Below the pieces are notes generated by a model. That model was not told the origin of the DNA and did no database searches. It saw only the letters and a list, made by a program, of their open reading frames with translations. Below, in pieces: positions 15,128-25,500 of a stretch of DNA of 39,763 bases (position 1 is the first letter of the stretch; the number at the start of each line of letters is the position of its first letter). The stretch lies in assembly GCF_900129075.1 (NCBI RefSeq), contig NZ_FQVH01000025.1, forward strand, positions 1 to 39,763. Reading direction: 5' to 3'. Position numbers and translations under genes: made by a program. The DNA is from Caldanaerobius fijiensis DSM 17918. GTDB taxonomy: Bacteria; Bacillota; Thermoanaerobacteria; Thermoanaerobacterales; Caldanaerobiaceae.

Positions 15128-16807
15128 CTATTTTGTGAACATAAGCATGTTGGTGCTTTCGTCGTATTTATATGTGAAACCAAATAAGGTATTTAAGTCA
15201 TCTGCCGATATCATGGTGTTTCCTTTTATGTTGAGTATGACATCAGGTAATGTTATTTTTTTGCCGTTTAAAGTGGCAGTTATGTCCTTTTGGGCTATTT
15301 GAACCGTATCTTTACCATATACTAAATCCACTTTGTTGTTACCTTTCCATGTCACGGTACCGCCTAAGTATTCGACAAAGGCCCTTACAGGTACGTACCA
15401 TTTTCCATCTATCTTCTGAGGTCCTATGGACATGAACGGCTGTTGCAGCACATTGCCGTATATTACAAGCCTTGTGTTGTTGTATTTTGGAGGTATTACC
15501 GTTTGAGGTGTGTCTTTACCTGTTGCTTTATCTATGGTATATGTATCGATCAAAGTGCCATCCTGTTTTACCGCGTTTATGGTCAACTTATTGCCGTTTA
15601 CCTCTACGACCAAATAATTAGGCTGATCCTGTGGATCATAGAAAAAGGCGTTCCATACTTTCTGTGATAGGTCAGGATAGTATTTGTTGCCGCTTCTGCC
15701 TGTAATGTAATATATGGTTCCCTTTGATGGACTGTCTACGAATTTATCGCCGTATATGGGGTATGTCCTGGCGACAGAGTGATCATGACCATTGAATACT
15801 ACGTCTACATGGTATTTGTCAAATATAGACTGGAACGCTTTTTTGATATCTTCGTTGGTTCTTGTAGCTTTGCTATAATATGGAGTCTTGTGGAAAAATA
15901 CGAGTTTCCAAGTCTTATTGGTATTTTTCAGGTCATTCTCAAGCCATGTCTTTTGGGCTTCTAATATATCTCCAGCGACAGTTTTTTCTTCTTCTTCCTG
16001 GCTGTCCAGCATTACAATGTGAGCATTACCGTAATCAAAAGAATATGTCTGTCCTTTAAGACCCTGGGGTCCATTTTGGGGCAGTGGGAACTGTGTTGTC
16101 CAGAATACCGGTTTTGTGGTATGCCAATCAGGTGGGTTGTAGGTTTCGTGATTTCCCTGGGTGGGCATAGCGGGAATGGTGTCGATTACGCCTTTGGCGG
16201 CGTCAAACCAGTTATTCCAGTGCACATAATATTGTCCCCATTCTACAAGGTCACCGACATTTACAAAGAATCTGGCATCGGGGTTTGCTTTAAAGGCATT
16301 TTGTATGGTTTTTTTCCACGGACCGTATTCGGGATCATATGGATTTCCGCTCTGGCTGTCTCCAAATACGAGGAATTTAAATTGCTGTGTATTTTGCGCT
16401 TCTGTGGTGAAGGTGTGGATATCACTCCAGTTGATGCCGTCACCTACCCTGTATATGTATGTGGCTCCTGGTTCTAAGCCTTCAATGTTGGCTATATGAA
16501 GATTCATCTTACCGAGATCTGACGTGAACTCTTTTTTGGTAGCATTTACTGATTTAGCGTTTTCGGGGAATTTATCTTTATCTGTTTCTTTTGCGTATTG
16601 GACTATACCTTTGTTAACGGTTGTGGATGTTCGCCATGTAATGGTTTGGGTGGTCATGGGGTTGTCTGTCCATGTAAGGGTTATGTGGTCAGGATTTACA
16701 GATGCCCCTAGCTGATATGATGTCTGCTCTGCGGCATTTATTGATGCCGGGATAAACAACAAGGCTGACATACAAACAACCAGGATCAGTGATAAAAGTT
16801 TTTTCAT
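15128..16807 (-). CDS. Secreted purple-acid-type phosphatase with copper-amine-oxidase-like C-terminal domain
   Basis: A 559-residue exported protein. It has a signal peptide (about 1-26, cleavage after INAA), a fibronectin-like N-terminal domain of purple acid phosphatases (about 35-135), a metallophosphoesterase core (about 145-370) and a C-terminal copper-amine-oxidase N-like domain (about 440-559). The core motifs are FGDSQSGNPYDP, NVGDLVEWG, TQGNHETY, KLVFFHKTPYYS and FNGHDHSVARTYP, so the binuclear metal site is complete. The C-terminal domain, common in secreted clostridial proteins, probably binds the cell wall. The start ATG is preceded by GAAGGGAG. Upstream Pho-box repeats suggest induction by phosphate starvation. 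Confidence 0.88.
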   Translation of the reverse strand: MKKLLSLILVVCMSALLFIPASINAAEQTSYQLGASVNPDHITLTWTDNPMTTQTITWRTSTTVNKGIVQYAKETDKDKFPENAKSVNATKKEFTSDLGKMNLHIANIEGLEPGATYIYRVGDGINWSDIHTFTTEAQNTQQFKFLVFGDSQSGNPYDPEYGPWKKTIQNAFKANPDARFFVNVGDLVEWGQYYVHWNNWFDAAKGVIDTIPAMPTQGNHETYNPPDWHTTKPVFWTTQFPLPQNGPQGLKGQTYSFDYGNAHIVMLDSQEEEEKTVAGDILEAQKTWLENDLKNTNKTWKLVFFHKTPYYSKATRTNEDIKKAFQSIFDKYHVDVVFNGHDHSVARTYPIYGDKFVDSPSKGTIYYITGRSGNKYYPDLSQKVWNAFFYDPQDQPNYLVVEVNGNKLTINAVKQDGTLIDTYTIDKATGKDTPQTVIPPKYNNTRLVIYGNVLQQPFMSIGPQKIDGKWYVPVRAFVEYLGGTVTWKGNNKVDLVYGKDTVQIAQKDITATLNGKKITLPDVILNIKGNTMISADDLNTLFGFTYKYDESTNMLMFTK

Positions 16808-16846
16808 AATGACACTCCCTTCAATAATTTCTTTTATAAATAAAAT

Positions 16847-16915
16847 ACTATAGCAATATTAAGTGGCTATTAATCATAGGTAAATTAGGTTAAGAGTATG
16901 TTAATTATGAGTAAA
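16847..16915 (-). promoter_or_regulatory. Pho-box direct-repeat array and -10 for the phosphatase
   Basis: Reading the minus strand, hexamers TTTACT (16915), TTAACA (16904), TTAACC (16893), TTTACC (16884), TTAATA (16873) and TTAATA (16862) recur at 11, 11, 9, 11 and 11 bp. A -10-like TATAGT follows at 16852-16847. PhoP/PhoB bind TTAACA-type direct repeats with 11-bp spacing covering the -20 to -60 region of phosphate-starvation promoters. The site lies upstream of a phosphatase gene. Confidence 0.7.
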
Positions 16916-16942
16916 TAAATTTATTTAAATATTGTGATAAGG

Positions 16943-16971
16943 TTTACATTTCCAGAATCCAGTGCTATAAT
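16943..16971 (+). promoter_or_regulatory. Promoter of the four-gene ABC operon
   Basis: TTTACA (16943-16948) and TATAAT (16966-16971) with a 17-bp spacer, 37 bp before the TTG start at 17008. Confidence 0.7.
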
Positions 16972-17007
16972 AAAATGTAAAATTAAAAAGAAAGAGGGGG
17001 AGGGGAT

Positions 17008-17688
17008 TTGTCTGACATATTTGTAACTAATAAGGTCTGTCGTGATTTTATTGTGGGGAAAGAAACGGTACACGCTATAAAAGATGTAAGTATAACCATA
17101 CAGGAGAAAAAACTCGTCGCATTGAAAGGCCGTTCGGGATCGGGGAAAACCACACTTATGAATATACTGGGCGCGCTGGATTATCCAACCAGCGGTGAGG
17201 TGATGTTTCAGGGGAAAAATATTTCGCAAGCCAGTGATAAAGAAAGGGATGATATAAGAAGGTATAAACTGGGTTATGTTTTCCAGTCTTTTGGGCTGCT
17301 TCCCCTTATGTCGGCTTATGAAAACGTTGAATTTGGGTTGAGGATAGCGGATATACCAAAAGCTGAGCGAAAAAAGATGGCCCAAGAAGCTTTAGCTATT
17401 GTGGGTCTTTCTAAGCGCATGAATCATAGGCCTCTAGAGCTTTCAGGAGGTGAACAACAGAGAGTGGCTATAGCCAGGGCCATAGCCCACAGGCCTGCAG
17501 CGGTACTGGCTGATGAACCTACGGCAGAGCTTGACAGTAGAATGGGGCTTCAGGTTTTGAAATTGTTTAGAAATCTGGTAGATAATGAGGGGTTAACGGT
17601 AGTCATAGCTACTCATGACCCTGCGATAATGGAGGTGGCTGATGTTGTTTACACGTTGGAAGATGGGCAAGTTGTGCAAGGCGATTAG
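17008..17688 (+). CDS. ABC transporter ATP-binding protein (MacB/LolD type)
   Basis: A 226-residue ATPase with Walker A GRSGSGKTT (about residues 41-49), Q-loop VFQSFGLLP, signature LSGGEQQR, Walker B AVLADEPTAELD and the H-loop ATHDP. It belongs to the LolD/MacB/FtsE-like group that powers FtsX-fold permeases rather than substrate-binding-protein importers. It starts at TTG 17008 after a strong GGGGGAGGGG site. It is the first gene of an operon with an adaptor protein, a large FtsX-type permease and a second ATPase. What is moved or sensed is unknown; antibiotic or lipid export are family-level possibilities. Confidence 0.92.
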   Translation: MSDIFVTNKVCRDFIVGKETVHAIKDVSITIQEKKLVALKGRSGSGKTTLMNILGALDYPTSGEVMFQGKNISQASDKERDDIRRYKLGYVFQSFGLLPLMSAYENVEFGLRIADIPKAERKKMAQEALAIVGLSKRMNHRPLELSGGEQQRVAIARAIAHRPAAVLADEPTAELDSRMGLQVLKLFRNLVDNEGLTVVIATHDPAIMEVADVVYTLEDGQVVQGD

Positions 17689-18682
17689 TGTGGTGATCCT
17701 ATCTGTATCAGTCCTCGTTGGTATAACGGGCTGTGGTTCAATCATGCCTAAAGAGGAGCAGACACTGGCACCGCCATTGGTAAAGCCGCCAAAGGTTACT
17801 TACACGTACGCCAAAGTGACCAGAGGCAGCATTGTAAGGCAGGTTACAGGGACGGGAACTTTTATCTCAAGGCGCGAAGTGTCGCTATCGTTTAAAGATA
17901 TGGAAGGCCGCTTAAAAGATGTCTACGTTAAGATAGGCGACAAGGTAAAAAAGGGTCAGTTGCTGGCAGAAATCGAAACAGGTGATCTACCTTATAGGCT
18001 GCAAGTCCAGGGATATGAATTACAAAAAGCAAAAATTCGCCTGGACCAGGCTATAAATAATAAAGCAGATAAATACACCATTGAGCTTTTGAAATTGGAT
18101 TTAAAAGAAGCGCAATTACAATACGATATTTTAAACGAGCAACTTCAAAAAAGCAAAATGCTTTCACCTATGGACGGCGTGGTGACATTTGTGGATGAGA
18201 ACGTGAAACAGGGCACCAATATAGCTAAATATCAGACTTTTATAAAGGTAGCAGATCCATCAAATGTCCAGCTTTATTATCAAGCTCTGGACATGAGTAA
18301 TTACAAATACGTAAAAATCGGAATGAAGGCCGATGTAGTAATAGACGGAAAGCATTATACAGGTACTGTGACCATTTCGCCTTCAGATACAGCGATGGCT
18401 ACTGATGATAATATGAAAAACGCCATGCTTATAAAAGTAGATAATTTGCCGCCAGACATAAAGATGGGGCATATAGCTGATTTTACCATAGTGTTACAGA
18501 AAAAAGATAACGTTTTACTACTCCCGATTGGCGCTATAAGATCATATATGGGCAGAACTTATGTACAGGTTATGGAAGGAGATAAAAAAAGAGAAATAGA
18601 TGTAGAAACTGGTATACAGACGGCAACTCAGGTAGAAATTGTATCAGGGCTAAAAGAGGGGCAACAGGTGATACTTCGCTAG
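17663..18682 (+). CDS. Membrane fusion/adaptor lipoprotein (HlyD/MacA-like)
   Basis: About 339 residues starting MGKLCKAISVV with a lipobox LVGITGC, so it is probably a lipoprotein anchored after Cys 24. Then come the two halves of a lipoyl/biotinyl-like domain (DVYVKIGDKVKKGQLLAEIE and MLSPMDGVVTFVDENVKQGT) flanking a short helical hairpin (about 115-170), and a beta-barrel region. This is the MacA/HlyD adaptor architecture; in Gram-positive cells such adaptors sit outside and assist the permease. The ATG at 17663 overlaps the ATPase gene by 26 nt; an earlier in-frame ATG at 17642 would add seven residues to the signal peptide. It probably forms a complex with the neighbouring permease. Confidence 0.88.
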   Translation: MGKLCKAISVVILSVSVLVGITGCGSIMPKEEQTLAPPLVKPPKVTYTYAKVTRGSIVRQVTGTGTFISRREVSLSFKDMEGRLKDVYVKIGDKVKKGQLLAEIETGDLPYRLQVQGYELQKAKIRLDQAINNKADKYTIELLKLDLKEAQLQYDILNEQLQKSKMLSPMDGVVTFVDENVKQGTNIAKYQTFIKVADPSNVQLYYQALDMSNYKYVKIGMKADVVIDGKHYTGTVTISPSDTAMATDDNMKNAMLIKVDNLPPDIKMGHIADFTIVLQKKDNVLLLPIGAIRSYMGRTYVQVMEGDKKREIDVETGIQTATQVEIVSGLKEGQQVILR

Positions 18683-18698
18683 AAAGGGGCCATAAATT

Positions 18699-21605
18699 AT
18701 GACTATTATTATAATGGTTTTAAGAAAGATAAATAATAATCGATGGTTGACATTATGCCTTCTCATAGGCCTGATTATATCTGTAGGTCTGGTGAGCAGT
18801 ATACCCATATATACCGATGGGGTATTGCAGAAATTTCTTGTAAAAGAGTTTGAAAACAGCCAGCAAAAGACTCATCAATATCCCGGGAGCTATGCGGTTA
18901 CGCTATATTTTACCAGCAAGACGCCTATGGAAAAGAGAAGGGATGTTTTTTATAAAGTAGGAGACTTTATGAACAAGAATGCCGAAAAGGCATTTGGTAT
19001 ACCAATGTATGCGGCCATAGTGGATTATTCCACAGACAAATACAGGATGCAGCCGGTAGATTATAAGAAAGTAAATCCAAATCAGGAGCGTTTTGCGTCT
19101 GTGCAGGCCCTTTCCGATTTTGAAAAACATATAAAGATCATCGATGGCAGGATGCCAGCAGACAAACCTGTTAACGGCGCCTACGAGGTCATCGTAAACC
19201 AGTCTACGCTGGATGCATATAATACGGTGCTGGGCAACGAGTTTTATCTTACAGACGCCTATGATCCAAATTCTAAGGATAAGATAAAGATCAAAATCGT
19301 AGGTGTGTTTCAGCCTAAAGATTATAAGGATAAATATTGGATGGGTGCAGCTGATATACCCAGTACAAGGGATAGTGTGTTTATAAGTGATGACCTTTTT
19401 ATAAAAGATTTTGTAAACAGGGATCCCACAAGGTTGAAATTTGTCATGTGGAGTTACATATTTGATTATCACCGCATTAACCTGGAAAATATGTATAATC
19501 TCATTGATGCTGACCAGTATATACAGAAAAACACGGTAAATAGATTTAATGATATGGGAGTTTACAGCCAATACATGCCTATACTGGGCAATTATATCGA
19601 GAGACAAAGTCAGCTTAAAATCATGCTTCTCACGCTGGATGTACCTGTAATGCTTATGTTACTTTTCTATATATTTATGGTGTCCAGCTTGCTGGTGGAA
19701 AAGCAAAAGGATGAAATTGCTGTATTGAGAAGCCGTGGTGCTACAAAATGGCATATTTTGATGAGTTATTTCATTGAAAATTCTCTTTTAAGTGCTATAG
19801 CTTTTGCAGTAGGACCTGTATTGGGCTATTATATCAGCAAGGTGTTGGGTGTATCCAATGGCTTTATGGAGTTTGTGAATAGGACAGCAATCCCTGTGCG
19901 GATTAGCATTACATCATATCAGTACGCGCTATTGGCGGCGGTAGTAGCTATAATAACGGCGCTTATACCAGCATATTATGCCAGCAATTATAGTATTGTT
20001 ACACAAAAGCAGGAGAATGCTCGTATGATAAAACCTGCTTTCTGGCAAAAATATTTTCTGGATATCATATTCTTAGGGATATCCTTGTACGCGCTGTATA
20101 CCTTTAATCAGAGACAGCAGATATTAAATGAAACAAATATAAATACCACTAATCTCAGTATAAATCCACTGCTATTTTTTGCATCTACTCTTTTTATTAT
20201 AGGTGCAGGATTATTCCTTATAAGGATTTATCCATATGTTGTAAACCTTATATACAGGATAGGAAACAGCATATGGCCAACCTCGCTTTATATGACCCTT
20301 ATTGAGATAGGACGTGGATCCAGGCGTTATCAGTTCCTAATGTTATTTTTGGTTATAACTATCTCAACAGGATTGTTTGGTGCTAATTCGGCCAGAACGA
20401 TAAATACCAACATACACGACAAGATATACTATGCAGTGGGTACGGACATTGTTCTGACACCTTATTGGGAAACGGCAAAGGCTACGACGTCAAGCTCTTT
20501 TACGCCACCATCGAGCGATAACCAGGGTAATTCAGGGAACAATAATTCTGGCAACAGTGAAGAAGTGGTGAGAGCACAATATATAGAGCCATCTTTTTCT
20601 ATATATGAAAAACTGGACGGGGTGCAGTATGCCGCCAGGGTTTATGATCGCGATGATGCTACAGTCATCTATAATAACAATATACAGGACAACGTAAGAA
20701 TGATGGCAATAGATCCCTACGATTTTGGAAAAACACTGTGGTTTAGAAATGGATTGCTGCCATATCACATCAACCAGTATTTGAACCTGCTTTCAAGCAA
20801 TCCTTCGGCAATATTGATTTCAGATACGCTGAGCAAAAAATATAATATATCACCGGGTGACAATATAAAGGTCAAGTTATTAGGGACCGATGAAGTGACA
20901 TTTACGGTTTATGGCATAATAAACTATTGGCCATCGTGGAATCCTTTAGAATCGCCTAATGAGGGAGATAACAATAGTGTTCCTGCGCTGATAGTGGCCA
21001 ATTTGCCTTATGTGCAGGATAATTTTCCTCTGGAGCCGTATAATGTATGGATAAAATTAAAGCCAGGGGCCACATCTGCCGACCTTTATAAATCTATACA
21101 GAAAAATAAGGTGGCTATAATAAGCGTAACGAACGCAAAACAAGAGCTGGTTGCAGCTAAAAACGATCCATTCCAGCTGGGATTAAATGGTGCTCTCACA
21201 TTGAGCTTCATTATATCCATCATTATATGTTTTATGGGATTTTTGATATACTGGATATTATCTCTTAGCAGCCGTGAGTACCAGTTTGGCATTTTAAGGG
21301 CTATAGGCCTTTACTTTAAGCAGCTTATAAGCATGATCATATGGGAGCAGGTATTGACATCAGGAATAGCCCTGGTAATGGGTATTATAGTAGGCTTCTT
21401 GTCCAGTGTGTTGTATGTACCTCTATTCCAGATGGCGTTTAACGCATCCAATCAGGTTCCGCCTTTTGTCATCGTATCAGAAGCGAGCGATCAGATGAAA
21501 TTACTGGTTTCGGTTTTGGTGATGCTTATAATCGGCCTGGCAATAGTAGGGTATATGATCTCAAGGATCAAGATCAATCAGGCTATTAAGATGGGAGAGG
21601 ATTGA
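18699..21605 (+). CDS. Large FtsX/MacB-type ABC permease with two FtsX domains
   Basis: A 968-residue membrane protein with about ten predicted membrane segments. One follows the N-terminus (about 18-38). Then comes an extracytoplasmic MacB-like domain (about 40-300), and three segments at about 305-425. Two or three lie near 450-555, then a second extracytoplasmic domain (about 575-825), and the last three are at about 830-960. The repeat of the FtsX core (KDEIAVLRSRGATKWHI and REYQFGILRAIGLYFKQ) shows an internal duplication, so one polypeptide probably supplies both halves of the channel. A Ser/Asn/Gly-rich linker sits near 590-615. The start ATG 18699 follows AAAGGGG. Confidence 0.88.
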   Translation: MTIIIMVLRKINNNRWLTLCLLIGLIISVGLVSSIPIYTDGVLQKFLVKEFENSQQKTHQYPGSYAVTLYFTSKTPMEKRRDVFYKVGDFMNKNAEKAFGIPMYAAIVDYSTDKYRMQPVDYKKVNPNQERFASVQALSDFEKHIKIIDGRMPADKPVNGAYEVIVNQSTLDAYNTVLGNEFYLTDAYDPNSKDKIKIKIVGVFQPKDYKDKYWMGAADIPSTRDSVFISDDLFIKDFVNRDPTRLKFVMWSYIFDYHRINLENMYNLIDADQYIQKNTVNRFNDMGVYSQYMPILGNYIERQSQLKIMLLTLDVPVMLMLLFYIFMVSSLLVEKQKDEIAVLRSRGATKWHILMSYFIENSLLSAIAFAVGPVLGYYISKVLGVSNGFMEFVNRTAIPVRISITSYQYALLAAVVAIITALIPAYYASNYSIVTQKQENARMIKPAFWQKYFLDIIFLGISLYALYTFNQRQQILNETNINTTNLSINPLLFFASTLFIIGAGLFLIRIYPYVVNLIYRIGNSIWPTSLYMTLIEIGRGSRRYQFLMLFLVITISTGLFGANSARTINTNIHDKIYYAVGTDIVLTPYWETAKATTSSSFTPPSSDNQGNSGNNNSGNSEEVVRAQYIEPSFSIYEKLDGVQYAARVYDRDDATVIYNNNIQDNVRMMAIDPYDFGKTLWFRNGLLPYHINQYLNLLSSNPSAILISDTLSKKYNISPGDNIKVKLLGTDEVTFTVYGIINYWPSWNPLESPNEGDNNSVPALIVANLPYVQDNFPLEPYNVWIKLKPGATSADLYKSIQKNKVAIISVTNAKQELVAAKNDPFQLGLNGALTLSFIISIIICFMGFLIYWILSLSSREYQFGILRAIGLYFKQLISMIIWEQVLTSGIALVMGIIVGFLSSVLYVPLFQMAFNASNQVPPFVIVSEASDQMKLLVSVLVMLIIGLAIVGYMISRIKINQAIKMGED

Positions 21606-21608
21606 TCT

Positions 21609-22520
21609 ATGTTTATGGTAGAATGTGAGGAATTGGTAAAGATCTACAAGGTAGCCGACATAGAGGTTATGGCCTTACAGGGCCTTGACCTCTATGTGGA
21701 AAAAGGCGAACTCATGGCTATAATCGGCAACAGCGGAAGCGGAAAGTCCACCCTTTTAAACATACTGGGAGGGCTTGATAGGCCTACAGCAGGCAAGTTG
21801 ATTGTAGATGGGAAAAACCTTCTCAAGATGAGCGAAAAAGAGCTGGTTAGATATAAAAGGGAAACGGTGGGGTTTGTATGGCAGAATAATGCTAGAAACC
21901 TCATCCCATATCTTTCGGCGCTGGAAAATGTTGAATTGCCCATGATATTTAAAGGCAAGATAAGAAGGCAAAGGGCAAAAGAGCTCTTAGAAATCGTGGG
22001 CCTTGGGAATAAAGCGAATCGTAAACCTGCAGAATTATCTGGCGGTGAACAGCAGAGGGTTGCTATAGCGATTGCCCTGGCTAATGACCCTAAGCTGTTG
22101 CTGGCCGATGAGCCCACAGGATCACTGGATACCAAAATGGCTAATGTGGTTCTGGATGTGATAAGAGAATTAAACCGGCAATTTCAACTGACGACGATCA
22201 TCGTGACCCACGATATGAGGCTTGCTCGCAAGGTAGATAGGGTTGTAGCTATAAGAGATGGTAAAACCAGCAGCGAGTTTATCAGGAAGGTAAGTTCCAG
22301 TGATGTAAAGACCTTTGTAGAGGAAGAGATGGAGGCACGCATGAACGAATTATCACATCAGGAACTGGCGATAGTAGATAGAGCGGGACGTATACAGATA
22401 CCCAGGGATTACCTTGAAGCTCTGGGAATAAGTAATCGACTGCAGGTAAAGTTAGAAAAAGGCAGGATCGTGTTGTTGCCCCCGGAATTAGGGGAAGAGA
22501 AAAAACGGGATGACTGTTAA
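21609..22520 (+). CDS. ABC ATP-binding protein fused to an AbrB-like C-terminal domain
   Basis: The first 230 residues are a MacB/LolD-type ATPase with Walker A GNSGSGKST, Q-loop FVWQNNARN, signature LSGGEQQRV, Walker B LLLADEPTGSLD and VTHDM. After an acidic linker (EEEMEARMNELSHQE) the last 50 residues (about 254-303) read AIVDRAGRIQIPRDYLEALG, then ISNRLQVKLEKGRIVLLPP. This is the swapped-hairpin fold of AbrB/SpoVT/MazE DNA-binding domains. In AbrB proteins this domain dimerises and binds DNA, so it may dimerise or regulate the ATPase or the operon. It is the second ATPase of the operon and begins 4 bp after the permease stop. Confidence 0.88.
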   Translation: MFMVECEELVKIYKVADIEVMALQGLDLYVEKGELMAIIGNSGSGKSTLLNILGGLDRPTAGKLIVDGKNLLKMSEKELVRYKRETVGFVWQNNARNLIPYLSALENVELPMIFKGKIRRQRAKELLEIVGLGNKANRKPAELSGGEQQRVAIAIALANDPKLLLADEPTGSLDTKMANVVLDVIRELNRQFQLTTIIVTHDMRLARKVDRVVAIRDGKTSSEFIRKVSSSDVKTFVEEEMEARMNELSHQELAIVDRAGRIQIPRDYLEALGISNRLQVKLEKGRIVLLPPELGEEKKRDDC

Positions 22521-22543
22521 ATGTGTTTAACTGTTCATGTTTG

Positions 22544-22552
22544 TGGTATAAT
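22544..22552 (+). promoter_or_regulatory. Extended -10 promoter for the SNF2 gene
   Basis: TGG-TATAAT directly upstream of the ATG at 22567, giving a very short leader. No convincing -35 is present. Confidence 0.4.
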
Positions 22553-22566
22553 TATCATGGTGATCT

Positions 22567-25500
22567 ATGATGATAAATGTGGACAATATCGACGTTGCGA
22601 AAAATTGCTCTGATTCCTCTGTATATGAGAAAGGGATTGAACTTTACAATCAGGGGAAAATCATAAATTTTATGGTTTACGGAAACGGCATGATGATGGA
22701 AGCTATTGTACAGGATGACCAGAGATATAATGTCAGAATCGGTGAAGTTGATGGTAGATTGCGCGTATATTGCACATGTTCTGGCTTCAAGCGCAACAAA
22801 GGACTATGCCAGCATCTGGTAGCCACGTTGTTCTACTATAAGAATTATAATAATACAGAAGGAAAAATAACGAGACAATTATTTGAAGTCTTTCAAGAGA
22901 CTGATGATTCTATAGCTAAAATACCTGTGAATCTGGAAGTGACGCTGGAGGTTGGTGATGAGTTTACAGACGACTGCTATGTTGGCATGAGCCTTCGAAT
23001 AGGTGAGGATAGGCTGTATGTTGTAAGGAATATAAAAAAATTGCTATCCAGCATAAAAGAAGGTGAAACGCTGAATTTTGGCAAAAACTTTACCTTTGAT
23101 CCAGAATATCATTGTTTTAAGGAAGAGGATGTACCTATAATAGACTTTTTAAATGAAGTGTATGAGATAGATGATATTAGCAGGCCTGCATATCTCAGCT
23201 ATTATTTTGGCAACAGATGTGGTTTATTTGCGGAGAAATATTTTCTCTTTACGCCTTCGTTGCTGGGGCGTTTTCTGAGGCTTTTTGAGGGCAGGACTTT
23301 TAAGGTAAGTCTCGATGGGAAGATATATGATTCCAGGTTTTTTAATGCTGATATACCTGTGGATTTTAAGCTGGATAAAGATAACGAGGATATGGTACTG
23401 GACATCAGTGATTTAAATAAAATTTATCCGCTTACGGCTGATGGAAGGTACCTGTTTTTTGATGGAAATATATACGGGATTTCAAAAGAACAGAGTGAAA
23501 TCCTGGCGCCATTCTATAATACCATCGTCCAGAGCGGTGTGGATAAAATAAGATTTAAGGAATGGGATAAACAAAAATTTGCAACCATTATATTGCCGCG
23601 CATTGAGGCAGTGGGCACAGTAAGTATAGATGAAAAAATAAAGCCCTTCTTCTATAAAGAGCCTCTGCAGACCAGAATTTATTTTGACAAAGAAGGCGAC
23701 ATGATAACTGCGGATATAAATTTTGTGTATGGTGATTATGTTATAAATCCTTTTAATCCAAAAAGCAATATAATAGATGGTAAAAATATCCTTATAAGAG
23801 ATCTGAAAGGAGAAGGGCGGATCATACGCATCTTTGAGAGAGCAGAGTTTAATTTAAAAGATGGTAGAATATATTTAAGCGGCGACGATCAGATATACAA
23901 CTTTATAAGTAATACACTCCCTGAAATGCAAAAATATGCAGAAATCTATTATTCAGAAGAATTTAAAAATATAAAGGTATACAATTCTCGCTATTATACA
24001 GGCGGAATACGGCTAAATGAGGGAACTGACCTATTAGAGTTCAGCTTTTCAATAGAGGGTGTGGATAAAAATCTGCTTTCTGATATTTTTAAGTCGTTAA
24101 AGCTGAAAAAAAGGTACTATAGACTTCCTGACGGCGGCTTTATTCCCCTGGATTCTCCAGAGCTTCAGAGCGTTTACGATATGATAAATTCTCTGGACAT
24201 AGATGAGGAACAACTAAAAAAAGATGTGATTAAACTCCCGAAATACAGGGCGCTGTACCTCGATGAAAAACTCAAAGACAGCGGTATAAGTGTAGAGAGA
24301 AATTTGCCGTTTAAACAGCTGGTCCAAAACATTAAAGAGCCTCAGGATATGGATTATGAAGTGCCTAAGGAATTGCAGGGGGTGTTAAGAAAATATCAGA
24401 TAACGGGTTATAGGTGGCTTAAAACATTGGCTCATTATGGCTTTGGGGGAATTCTGGCGGATGATATGGGGTTGGGCAAGACCATACAGACCATAGCGTT
24501 TATTTTATCTGAAAGGGAAAACCGTGCAGAGCCGGTTCTGGTTATATGCCCTACAAGTCTTGTATACAATTGGGAAAGTGAGATAAAGAGGTTTGCTCCA
24601 TCTCTGAAGACTTTTATTATTTCTGGCAGTAAAGACGAGAGAGAAAATCAGATAGAAAAAATAAGCGAGGCTGACGTCGTTATAACATCTTATCCGCTCA
24701 TAAGAAGGGATATAGACAGTTACAAAAATATAGAGTTTAGCTATTGTATAATCGACGAAGCCCAGCATATAAAAAATCCCAATTCACAGAATGCTAAAGC
24801 TGTCAAGGAGATAAAGGCCAGAGGGCATTTTGCCCTGACGGGGACGCCAATTGAAAACTCATTGACAGAACTATGGTCTATATTTGACTTTGTCATGCCT
24901 GGTTATCTCTCATCTCACAGGAAGTTTGTAGAAAAATATGAAAGGCCTATTGTAAAGAATCAGGATAAAAATGCGCTGGAAGATCTGTCAAAGCATATAA
25001 AACCCTTTATCCTTAGAAGGGTTAAAAAGGATGTGCTCAAAGAACTTCCCCAGAAAATTGAGACCTCTTTAAAAGCCGAGCTCACCAGGGAACAAAAATT
25101 GATCTATATGGCTTACCTGGAAAAAATCAAGGGGGAGATAGAGTCAGAGATAAAGGAAAAAGGATTCGAAAAAAGCCAGATTAAGATTATATCAGGCATC
25201 ACCAGGCTCAGGCAAATATGCTGTCATCCGTCTCTTTTTATCCAGAATTATGAGGGCGAGAGTGGTAAGATGGAATTGTTGATGGAACTATTGCAGGAAT
25301 TGAAAGAAGGGGGACACAGGACATTGCTGTTTTCCCAGTTTACCTCTGCGCTCAGATTAATTCAGGAGAGATTGGATAAAGAAGGTATATCGCATCTTTA
25401 TCTGGATGGAGAGACAAAACCGGAAGATAGAGGTCCTCTGATAAGGGCATTTAATTCGGGGCAGGGAGATGTATTTTTGATATCCCTTAAAGCAGGGGGT

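Noticed and set aside
16019-16477. Plus-strand 152-residue frame
   Set aside because: Antisense shadow of the phosphatase gene, whose motifs and signal peptide are clear.
18903-19607. Minus-strand 234-residue frame
   Set aside because: It lies fully antisense to the FtsX-type permease, has no domain signature and no ribosome binding site.
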